From NCBI GenBank assembly GCA_028869355.1, contig JAGWSK010000018.1, positions 1 to 23,274 on the forward strand: a DNA stretch of 23,274 bases, given 5' to 3'. The stretch comes from Alphaproteobacteria bacterium (lineage in GTDB: Bacteria; Pseudomonadota; Alphaproteobacteria; Micropepsales; Micropepsaceae). Shown here piece after piece: positions 15,201-21,088 of this stretch (the stretch's first letter is position 1; each line of letters starts with the position of its first letter). Below the pieces are notes generated by a model that was not told the DNA's origin, searched no databases, and saw only the letters and a program-made list of their open reading frames with translations. A program made the position numbers and the translations under genes.

Positions 15201-15334
15201 AACAGCGAGGTTTGCGTTTCGAACCACGCCGCACCCGCGAGCAGGACGATGAAAACGAATAGGATCAGCCATTTCAGTCCTGACCGGTGCCTGGCCGGCG
15301 GAGCACGATCGTTTGCGAGAATGCGGCCCGCCAC
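12266..15334 (-). CDS. large bifunctional-type GT51 transglycosylase/penicillin-binding transpeptidase
   Basis: This is a 1022-residue inner-membrane protein with one N-terminal anchor (about 21-38) and the rest predicted periplasmic. The GT51-like region is divergent: LLFIENHTLLEP (Glu168) replaces the usual ED..F..H.G, but GGGSTLATQIEKY (about 208-220) keeps the second motif. The transpeptidase domain shows SxxK as STSK (S500-K503), SxN as SVN (606-608) and KTG as GGKTGTSD (923-925). About 315 residues separate SxN from KTG, far more than the roughly 125 in E. coli PBP1b. I recall a family of about 1000-residue transglycosylase-domain proteins of this type in proteobacteria, distinct from PBP1a/1b. 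The start is GTG 15334 with an AGGGG site seven bases upstream. Whether both activities remain is open. It is upstream of, and parallel to, the PLP-enzyme gene. Confidence 0.85.
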   Translation of the reverse strand: MAGRILANDRAPPARHRSGLKWLILFVFIVLLAGAAWFETQTSLLQSMLFTRWAGEMSYHVGNGPSSSIRYPVGGPYDARLGYNDIPQYIDALKQRGFAITKQADMSPALNRFAARHGYALYPEKPTAGLQLRDRKGKLLYAASYPEQYYTNFDRIPSLIVATLLFIENHTLLEPTHPFQNPAVEWQRFLHAAGGQIEGMITRHPQSGGGSTLATQIEKYEHEPEGRTQGVFDKLLQMSAATTRAYMNGPNTLVARKRIVTNYVNTTPLSSRPGYGEVIGIADGLKVWFGTDFVTANRILSEPDSSSNLAQKAAIYKQVLSLMIAERRPAYYLLQNHDDLEATTDTNLRLLGRAGVISPEFRDAALNTRLQYRAKAPAPAPINYVGQKASNSIRTELLTALNAQNLYALDRLDLDATTTIDAPVQQNVSRVLRSLKSPGQVNALGMVGFQLLSPSDDVSQLNYSVVVYEREADRNILRVHADTLDEPFDINSSSKLILGSTSKLRTLVAYLDILDHIYQQHLNDSPAQLRKAASSAHDPLSQFVIGYLQTNRRDGLKGLMAEAMQRHYSGDTGEGFFTGSGLQFFHNFESSEDYKVWTVQDAFAHSVNLAFIRLMRDITTYYMDERAAHGGGVVQSPDPGQREDYLRRFADQEGTAFLNRFYKDLKGKNTQQIIAFMLQKAGVSALHLAVIFRSLEPDASIQQLRQFLAAHHAPADEKKILDLYESYGPDKMSLADRGYIAHIHPLELWLGAYLVAHPDATRAEIIDASGDKRQEAYGWLFNSRREHQQNVRIRIITEEDAFNDLLPEWKKQGWPFDKLVPSLATAIGSSGDRPDALATLMGIIVNNGYRRPTTNIEQLQLAGGTPYESDLGFAPSQGQRLYPPELIAVVRKALGAVVQDGTASRLRGTYFNADYTPLDVGGKTGTSDNNYEHFGAGARLISSEPKDRTATFVFHLGDRFYGTVTAFVRGKQSGRYHFTSALTVQLLKALAPQLQPLLGTPVNPNPLAIVSRAQNGAVTASD

Positions 15335-15361
15335 CGTGTTACCCCTTTTTGTTAGCCGATA

Positions 15362-15389
15362 TTAGCAGCGGCGTATGAACGGCTGCTAA
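15362..15389. promoter_or_regulatory. perfect 8+8 inverted repeat just upstream of the GT51 gene
   Basis: TTAGCAGC (15362-15369) and GCTGCTAA (15382-15389) are perfect inverted repeats separated by 12 bases. The whole lies 28 to 55 bases before the GTG start of the GT51 gene. A TAATAT hexamer that could act as a -10 box on the minus strand (15359-15364) overlaps its edge. The arrangement fits a dimeric regulator covering the promoter. It could instead be a leader-RNA hairpin. Confidence 0.4.
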
Positions 15390-15687
15390 ACGGCTCGCGA
15401 ATTCGCAAAGTTCCGTGGTCCAAAATAATTGACGCGGCAACTCTTTGACCCACAAGCCCGCAGTCATGCCTGAACACACTCCCCACCCGGCAAGGCACGG
15501 CTGTCGTCAATTTCGCGGCCCATGAATGATACCATGGTTGCAATGACTTCACGGCAAATTTGCGGCGCCCGACGTATTGCGGCGGCAGGGCGTGCTCGAG
15601 AAATTGTCGCAGGATCAGATCGTTGTCCGCCGCTCTCCCGCCGTGTCCGGATCCATTCATGCGGGTCGCAAAACGGCTCCGGAATTA

Positions 15688-15693
15688 TATAAT
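15688..15693 (+). promoter_or_regulatory. candidate -10 box for the DUF3096 gene
   Basis: A consensus TATAAT, inside the self-complementary ATTATATAAT (15684-15693), lies about 60 bases before the DUF3096 start. It is conspicuous in an otherwise GC-rich region. No good -35 hexamer is found at the expected spacing (GTCGCA at 15665-15670 is poor), so an activator or alternative sigma factor may be needed. Confidence 0.35.
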
Positions 15694-15752
15694 CACCGTG
15701 CCGGACCGGCAGGAAATTGGCGGGAAAACGCTCTTTCGAAAGGGGACACCGG

Positions 15753-15917
15753 ATGGCCGCGACTCTGTTCAGCCTTAATGCATTAACGGTTCAGCCGCTG
15801 ATCGCGCTGATCTTTGGCATTCTGATTTTGCTGATACCCCGGCTGCTGAATCTTTTGGTGGCGATCTATTTGATCATTATCGGCGTGGCCGGTCTTTGGC
15901 CTAACGTTTTCCACTAA
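15753..15917 (+). CDS. DUF3096 family small membrane protein
   Basis: This is a 54-residue, almost entirely hydrophobic protein with two short membrane segments: LIALIFGILILLIPRLLN then LLVAIYLIIIGVAGLW. The pattern QPLIALxxGILILxxPRLLNxxVAIYLIxxG is that of DUF3096, small inner-membrane proteins of unknown function widespread in proteobacteria. The ATG at 15753 has a strong AAGGGG site at seven bases' spacing. An in-frame ATG 36 bases upstream would add a charged segment that is not family-like. It is a single-gene unit with its own candidate promoter and converges on the thiol reductase gene, with a hairpin between them. Confidence 0.85.
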   Translation: MAATLFSLNALTVQPLIALIFGILILLIPRLLNLLVAIYLIIIGVAGLWPNVFH

Positions 15918-15918
15918 A

Positions 15919-15962
15919 GCGTTTTCCGCCCAAGTTTTGGGACTCCAGAAATCACAAAACGC
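15919..15962. terminator. nested palindrome between convergent genes
   Basis: Outer arms GCGTTTT (15919-15925) and AAAACGC (15956-15962) enclose an inner hairpin CCCAA-GTT-TTGGG (15929-15941). The element fills the whole gap between the DUF3096 stop and the stop of the thiol reductase gene. T runs occur on one side and A runs on the other, so it could end transcripts from both directions. The beginning, TAAAGCGTTTTCC, recalls a very common extragenic repeat of rhizobial genomes; that likeness is from memory. Confidence 0.5.
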
Positions 15963-18068
15963 CTAGCCGCCTTTGTTGACGGCGGCAATAACTGTCGCCG
16001 CAGTGAGCAGTTGCGGCAACACGACCGGGGTTGCCGCACGCGGCGGATAATACAGATAAAGCGGCACGCCCGACCGGCTATGGCTTGCCAGCAAGCCGGT
16101 GATTGAAGGATCCTGATTGGTCCAGTCTGCCTTGAGCGCTGCCACTTTGTGGTCGGCGAAAACCTTGGCCAGGTCCGCTCCTGACAAGGCGAACCGCTCG
16201 TTGATAAGACACGTGATACACCAGGCCGCGGTCGCATTGACGAACACCGGCCGGCCCGACTGCTGCAGCTCCGCCAATTTGGCCATGGTGAACGGTTCAT
16301 AGGCCAGTTGCCCCGGCGTTTTGTCATTTGCAGGGGCCTGCGCGCTGGAAATTCCCACGACAGCAAAGATTGCCCCCGCAAGCGCCAGCCCGGCAACAGC
16401 CCGGCGAAACCACACCCACCTCTCCGCCGCCATATCCTCGCTCAACAGCCATAGCCCGAAGGCCAGCGAGAGCGCTGCGGCGAGCAGTGCCAGAATTCCT
16501 TGCGGACCAGCCTGTAGGCTCAACACCCAGGCAAGCCAAACGGCCGCGCCATACATTGGAAAAGCCAATACCCGGCGCAGGACGAGCATCCAGGGGCCAG
16601 GCCGGGGAATTCCGCGCAGCAGCGCCGGCGCAAATGCAAGGGTGACGAACGGGGCCGCAAAGCCTGCGCCCAGAGCGGCAAAAATTGCCAGAGCCGAGGC
16701 TGTGTCGGCGGTCAGCGCATATCCCGTGGCGGCCCCCATAAATGGCGCCGTGCATGGTGCCGCTACAAGGACGGCAAGCACTCCGGTAAAGAAACTTCCG
16801 ATCGCGCCGCGCCGGGACGCAAGCGCATTCCCGGGATTGGTGGCGATTCGAATCGCATAAACACCGGAAAGATTAAGCCCGAGAACGAACATCAGAAGCG
16901 CGAGAACGGCGACAAATACCGGCTGCTGCAGTTGAAAACCCCAGCCGAGCGCATCACCGGCCGAGCGCAAAGCGAGCAATGCGCCGGCGAGTAAGACAAA
17001 GCTCAGAACCACGCCCGCGCCATAGGCAAGCCCTTGTTGTCTGGCCTCGCGTGGATGATCCGGTTTGGCTGCGAGCGCCAGCGCCTTCATGGAAAGCACC
17101 GGAAACACGCACGGCATCAGATTGAGGATGAGACCGCCGAGAACCGCCGACAACAGCGCAAAAGCGAGTGAAAACCCGTCCGATGCTGCAGCAATGGGAG
17201 TTGCGGCTGCGACCGGCCCGGGCTGCGCTTGCAATTCATAAGACGAGGTCGAACCCGAGGCACTGGTGAGAACGAGCAGCCCCGAAATCTCGTGCACAGT
17301 CTGCCGCTTCGCCGCTGATGCCAGTTTGTTTCCGGGAGCCGATTCCAGCACGATTCCGCTGTCATTCGATTCCAGCCGCTGCGGCGCGGCTGCTTCGACG
17401 ATGCCGTCATCATAGGGATAAAACACCGCCCCGCGCGGCAGCTCCTGCGCGGCCGATGGATGCTCAATGAGCAGCGCAAAATGTTTGTCCGCGGCGTCAT
17501 AGCGCGCCGTCCATGGCGATTTTTGCGGCAGATGCGCGCGCGTCGAGGCAAACAGGGAAACCGCCGAACTGTCGGCAGGCGGTTCATGCGCCATGACCGG
17601 CAGATTAAGTGAAAGATGCTTGCCCTCGGGAACGCAAACATCACTGCAAACGAGCCAGTTCACATCGGCGGAGATGACCGCCGTGCTACCAGGCTGTGCA
17701 TCGCGTGGTACGGTGAGGTCGGTCAGAAGTGCGACTTGCCCGTCATAGCCAAAATCCATCAGCGGGCCGACAGGCAGGCGCTTGGGATAGGGCCATTGCA
17801 CGGGACCTGCCGTCCAGCCGGAAGGCAAGTGCCACATGATCGTGGTCGGTGCCCCGGCATCGCCCGGATTGCGCCAATAAGTGTGCCAATTCTTCCGGAT
17901 GACTTCCTTCAGCGCGATTGTGACCGTACCGCCGGGCATTACACCCATGCGTTCGGGCACGAATGTCGCCTGGACCTTGGGCAGATCGTCGGGCAGACCG
18001 CCGTTCTCGGCCGATGCCGGAATGGCGCCAGCCACCAGCGCCAAGATACATGCAAGAAGCAGCTTCAT
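15963..18068 (-). CDS. ScsB/DsbD-type membrane thiol:disulfide reductase
   Basis: Proteins of this kind move electrons from cytoplasmic thioredoxin across the inner membrane to periplasmic thiol proteins. The 701 residues divide into four parts. A signal peptide (about 1-20) is followed by a large periplasmic domain with a cysteine pair in LVCSDVCVPEG (C141, C145). A membrane domain of about eight segments (about 300-575) has the redox cysteines C320 (NLMPCVFPVLSMK) and C439 (AAPCTAPFMGAA). The C-terminal thioredoxin-like domain has the active site AWCITC (C617, C620). All three redox pairs are thus present. The long N-terminal region with CxxxC is more like ScsB than classical DsbD. The gene is a single unit on the minus strand, divergent from rsmD by 83 bases. 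The partner substrate is not encoded nearby. The start at 18068 has only a close-set AGGA. Confidence 0.9.
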   Translation of the reverse strand: MKLLLACILALVAGAIPASAENGGLPDDLPKVQATFVPERMGVMPGGTVTIALKEVIRKNWHTYWRNPGDAGAPTTIMWHLPSGWTAGPVQWPYPKRLPVGPLMDFGYDGQVALLTDLTVPRDAQPGSTAVISADVNWLVCSDVCVPEGKHLSLNLPVMAHEPPADSSAVSLFASTRAHLPQKSPWTARYDAADKHFALLIEHPSAAQELPRGAVFYPYDDGIVEAAAPQRLESNDSGIVLESAPGNKLASAAKRQTVHEISGLLVLTSASGSTSSYELQAQPGPVAAATPIAAASDGFSLAFALLSAVLGGLILNLMPCVFPVLSMKALALAAKPDHPREARQQGLAYGAGVVLSFVLLAGALLALRSAGDALGWGFQLQQPVFVAVLALLMFVLGLNLSGVYAIRIATNPGNALASRRGAIGSFFTGVLAVLVAAPCTAPFMGAATGYALTADTASALAIFAALGAGFAAPFVTLAFAPALLRGIPRPGPWMLVLRRVLAFPMYGAAVWLAWVLSLQAGPQGILALLAAALSLAFGLWLLSEDMAAERWVWFRRAVAGLALAGAIFAVVGISSAQAPANDKTPGQLAYEPFTMAKLAELQQSGRPVFVNATAAWCITCLINERFALSGADLAKVFADHKVAALKADWTNQDPSITGLLASHSRSGVPLYLYYPPRAATPVVLPQLLTAATVIAAVNKGG

Positions 18069-18151
18069 GGTCCTATTTATACTTTAGCCGGGGCTGGCGA
18101 AAAAGCGCTCCAGCGTCAGCTCGCAAGTACGTGAGGGGCATAGGAATAATC

Positions 18152-18724
18152 ATGCGGATCACCGGGGGCAGATTTCTGGGACGGCCATTGTTTGCACCTG
18201 GGGACGCGCGCGTACGCCCGACTTCGGACAAAGTGCGCCAGGCGATCTTCAACCTGCTCCAGCATCAGCCGGAACTGGCCGGTTTTTCGCTGGAAGGCGC
18301 CCGCGTTATCGACCTCTTTGCGGGCGCAGCTACGCTCGGTCTGGAGGCGCTGTCGCGCGGCGCGGCTTACTGCCTGTTCGTCGATGACTCGGCCGAAAGC
18401 CGCGCGCTCATCCGGCGCAATGTCGAGGCACTCGATCTCACCGGCGCGACCAAAATCTGGCGGCGGAATGCAGCAGCGCTCGGCCGGCTTGATACCCTGG
18501 CGCCTTTTGATCTTGCCTTCCTCGATCCCCCTTATCGGCAGGATCTGATTGAGCCGGCGCTGGCCGCGATGAGTGCGGGCGGTTGGCTGGTGAATGGCGC
18601 CGTCGTTGTTGCCGAAAGCGATGAGCATGACCGTATTGTGCCGTCCAAAGGTTATCTGGCGTTCGACCACAGGACCTATGGCGGCACCGTTGTCACACTG
18701 CTCCGCTACGGGCTTCCAAATTGA
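18152..18724 (+). CDS. rsmD: 16S rRNA (guanine(966)-N(2))-methyltransferase
   Basis: RsmD methylates N2 of G966 of 16S rRNA with S-adenosylmethionine during small-subunit assembly. The 190-residue protein has the typical length and start, MRITGGRFLGRPL. It also has RPTSDKVRQAIFNLL (about 23-36), motif I IDLFAGAATLGLEALSRGA (about 53-71) and the catalytic FLDPPY (about 123-128). The glycine loop reads AGAATLG rather than the usual AG(S/T)GALG. ATG 18152 is preceded by AGGA at good spacing and begins the conserved region; further upstream in-frame codons are not family-like. The gene is convergent with mutL, with stops six bases apart, and divergent from the thiol reductase. Confidence 0.94.
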   Translation: MRITGGRFLGRPLFAPGDARVRPTSDKVRQAIFNLLQHQPELAGFSLEGARVIDLFAGAATLGLEALSRGAAYCLFVDDSAESRALIRRNVEALDLTGATKIWRRNAAALGRLDTLAPFDLAFLDPPYRQDLIEPALAAMSAGGWLVNGAVVVAESDEHDRIVPSKGYLAFDHRTYGGTVVTLLRYGLPN

Positions 18725-18730
18725 GTGCTG

Positions 18731-20752
18731 TTAGTGGCGGCCGAACAGGTGTTCGATATCGGACAGCTTCAATTCGACATAGGTCGGCCGGCCATGATTG
18801 CACTGGCCCGAATGCGGCGTGGCCTCCATTTCGCGCAACAGCGCATTCATCTCCGCCAATTGGAGTTTGCGCCCCGACCGGACGCTCATGTGACAAGCCA
18901 GCGTGGCGAGGACGTGATTGAGTCGCTCCTCAAGTGAAGCGAGAGTTTCGGTTTCCGCGAGTTCATCGGCGAGATCGTGAACAAGCCCGCGCAGATCCGC
19001 TCGATCAATTTCGGCCGGCACTTCGCGGATCAGCACCGCACCGGGACCGAAACTTTCGATGACGAGCCCGAGAGAGGTGAGTGCGCCGGCTTGCGCGGCG
19101 AGCCGTTCAGCGGCGCTCTCATCCAGCTCGACGACTTCCGGAATCAACAGCGGCTGCCGCCGAATGGTGCCCTCCGCACGGGCTCTTTTCATGCGCTCGT
19201 AAACCAGGCGTTCATGGGCCGCATGCTGATCGACGATCACCACACCCTTTGCGGTCTCGGCGACGATATAGCAGTCGTGGAGCTGTCCCTTGGCCCGTCC
19301 CAACGGCAGGTCGGGGAGCGATTCAGCCGCGCTCAAATCCTGCTGTGGCGATGTCACCGGCGATGTGGGAAGCGCCCGACTTTCGACGGCGGACGGCGGC
19401 GGATTTATCCACGGGCACAGGCTTTCTGCGAACCCGGTGAGCGCGTGCTGTACCGGCGGACGAGCCGGAACACTCTCGGCGGCCAGGCGCAACACCCCGA
19501 GCGCCGTTGTCGATACGCTGGTTGCAGCGCGATGGCTGTGTTCGTGCAGCGCGGATTTCAGCGCACCAACAATCAGGCCACGAACAAGGGCGCCATCACG
19601 GAACCTGACTTCGGCCTTGGCCGGATGGACATTGACATCGACCAGCACCGGATCGCAGGTGATGAACAGCGCCACGGCAGGATGGCGGTCCTTCGGCAGA
19701 TAATCGGCGTAAGCGCCTTTGAGCGCACCAAGAAGCAGGCGATCCTTCACCGGCCGTCCGTTCACGAACAAATATTGGGCGTTTGGTGCTGCCCGGTTGT
19801 AGGTCGGAAGGCCGGCAAAGCCGGACAACGCAATGGTTTCGCGCACAGCGTCGATTTTAATTGCGTTATCCGCAAAGTCCCGGCCGATCAGTCTTGCCAG
19901 CCGTGGCAGTGTCCCTTCGAACAGGGATGCTTCGGCCTCCACCGAAAATATCAGCCGGCCTTCGTCGGTGAAGGAAAACGCGACATCCGGGCGAGCGATC
20001 GCGAGCCTTCTCCCAGCATCGAGCGCAGCCAGGGATTCCGCACGAGGGGAGCGCAGGAATTTCAGTCGCGCCGGCGTGGCGAAGAAAAGATCGCGGACTT
20101 CCACGCGCGTTCCGGACTGACCCCCGGCAAGAAAGCCCGCCGGTTCGATGCCGAGATTCTGCCCGCCCTCCACTTTGATGACGTGCGCATCCATTCCGCG
20201 CATGCGCGAATAGATCGATAACCGCGCCGCAGCCCCGATCGAAGGCAACGCCTCGCCGCGAAAGCCAAGCGTCGCAATCCGCGCGAGGTCGTCGAAGCCG
20301 TCCGGGGAGACCGGCAGTTTGGACGTGGCGTGGCGCAGCACCGCAAGTCCAAGGCTCTGCGCATCCATGCCGCTGCCATTGTCGTCGACGCTGATCAGCG
20401 CTGCACCGCCGCCCGAAATCGCGATTTCGATGCGCGAGGCTCCGGCATCGAGGGCATTCTCGATCAGTTCCTTGACTGCGCTCGCCGGGCGTTCCACCAC
20501 CTCGCCCGCAGCAATCCGGTTGATGGTCGATTCGGGAAGTTTGCGGATTATGCCAGGGCAGTTTGCGGTTTCGTCCAACCGCAAATCTGCTCCGGTATTT
20601 TGTAATGGGCGCGTTTTCTGCGCCGACCCGCCTTCGCTTAAAGCTTCGGCGGGCGAGCAGTGAGACACCTGGTCAGCCGAAGTCTTGACGGAGGCGGAAC
20701 CGGCTTCCACTTCGGCGGAAAACGCTTCGGGCAAAATTTCGGCAATCCCCAT
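18731..20752 (-). CDS. mutL: DNA mismatch repair protein MutL (endonuclease type)
   Basis: MutL couples MutS mismatch recognition to strand incision. From ATG 20752 the protein has 673 residues. The GHKL ATPase motifs are clear: ELIENALDAGA (E98), DDNGSGMD and TLGFRGEALPS, after the family start IRKLPESTINRIAAGEVVERP. The C-terminal domain has the nuclease metal site DQHAAHERLVYE (from about 508), which fits DQHA(X)2E(X)4E. It also has ACHMSV, QCNHGRPT and a final FGRH, so it should nick DNA itself as in MutH-lacking bacteria. The start is uncertain. About 68 residues precede the conserved IRKLPES, and part of this extension is encoded by a palindrome. ATG 20752 has AGGGG about 12 bases upstream; TTG 20578 would give nearly the standard N-terminus. 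The frame also stays open to 21004 through palindromic sequence. Confidence 0.92.
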   Translation of the reverse strand: MGIAEILPEAFSAEVEAGSASVKTSADQVSHCSPAEALSEGGSAQKTRPLQNTGADLRLDETANCPGIIRKLPESTINRIAAGEVVERPASAVKELIENALDAGASRIEIAISGGGAALISVDDNGSGMDAQSLGLAVLRHATSKLPVSPDGFDDLARIATLGFRGEALPSIGAAARLSIYSRMRGMDAHVIKVEGGQNLGIEPAGFLAGGQSGTRVEVRDLFFATPARLKFLRSPRAESLAALDAGRRLAIARPDVAFSFTDEGRLIFSVEAEASLFEGTLPRLARLIGRDFADNAIKIDAVRETIALSGFAGLPTYNRAAPNAQYLFVNGRPVKDRLLLGALKGAYADYLPKDRHPAVALFITCDPVLVDVNVHPAKAEVRFRDGALVRGLIVGALKSALHEHSHRAATSVSTTALGVLRLAAESVPARPPVQHALTGFAESLCPWINPPPSAVESRALPTSPVTSPQQDLSAAESLPDLPLGRAKGQLHDCYIVAETAKGVVIVDQHAAHERLVYERMKRARAEGTIRRQPLLIPEVVELDESAAERLAAQAGALTSLGLVIESFGPGAVLIREVPAEIDRADLRGLVHDLADELAETETLASLEERLNHVLATLACHMSVRSGRKLQLAEMNALLREMEATPHSGQCNHGRPTYVELKLSDIEHLFGRH
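20627..20653. repeat. 27-base palindromic element in the mutL N-terminal extension
   Basis: CCCGCC (20627-20632) and GGCGGG (20648-20653) flank an inner near-palindrome, TTCGCTTAAAGCTTC. Read in the mutL frame it encodes SPAEALSEGG. The structure and composition are those of an extragenic or intragenic palindromic repeat rather than of ordinary coding sequence. If mutL starts at ATG 20752 the element is translated; if it starts at TTG 20578 the element is in the leader. Confidence 0.6.
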
Positions 20753-21088
20753 GCGGCGATTGATCCCCTTTTGTTCTCTTCTATGCCACGATTCTTGAGC
20801 TTGGGAAAGCCGCAATGATCGCGCGCCCACAGCCAAATTGATCGTTCCTGGTTTTGTTTCGGTTTCGAAGTTCGCTAAGCAGCTGAGCGCCGCTTCGGGG
20901 CCCCACGCGCGCCCGCGACCGCTTCGCGGCGCAATCTTTTGCAATCGCTGCGGCGCTGCGCGCCGCATTCGGGGAAATTGCCCCTGTCGCGCTTTGCGCG
21001 ACATCTGTTTTTGATTCCGCCGCGGACGCGCGAAGCGCGCCGCGTGCGGGCAATTTCCGCGCGTGGGATGCGGCTTCCGAAGGATGAA
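20753..21088. repeat. 336-base intergenic region packed with short GC-rich palindromes
   Basis: There is no gene between the M16 gene stop and the mutL start. The right two thirds hold many perfect hairpins: CCGC-TTC-GCGG (20919-20929), TGCGGCG-CTGCG-CGCCGCA (20949-20967), GGGG-AAATTG-CCCC (20971-20984) and TGTCGCGC-TTT-GCGCGACA (20985-21003). There is also a direct repeat GCGCGCCGC(A/G)T(T/G)CGGG (20958-20973 and 21035-21050). A further inverted repeat is GGAAATTGCCC (20973-20983) with GGGCAATTTCC (21048-21058). GCAATC is repeated at 20931 and 20941. The pattern suggests a mosaic of extragenic palindromic elements. Confidence 0.7.
20985..21013 (+). terminator. hairpin plus T-run, terminator-like on the plus strand
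   Basis: A perfect 8-bp stem TGTCGCGC/GCGCGACA with a TTT loop (20985-21003) is followed by TCTGTTTTTG. In shape it is an intrinsic terminator reading rightward, yet no plus-strand gene precedes it; mutL and the M16 gene are both on the minus strand. It may block antisense transcription or simply be part of the palindrome cluster. Confidence 0.4.

Larger units (their letters stand above)
15335..15752. other. 418-base intergenic region without a convincing gene
   Basis: This lies between the divergent GT51 gene (minus) and the DUF3096 gene (plus). It holds the inverted repeat at 15362-15389 and an AT-rich ATTATATAAT box at 15684-15693. Reading frames of 40-100 codons on either strand (for example minus 15352-15660) lack a ribosome binding site and recognisable composition, so I do not call them. 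The size leaves room for a regulatory RNA, but no specific evidence supports one. Confidence 0.6.

Noticed and set aside
15352..15660. 102-codon minus-strand frame and a 43-codon plus-strand frame (from 15543) in the gap before the DUF3096 gene
   Set aside because: No ribosome binding site, no recognisable motif, and random-looking composition.
18977..20221. 414-codon open frame antisense to mutL
   Set aside because: It lies wholly opposite conserved MutL motifs and has no recognisable domain, so it is a shadow frame.
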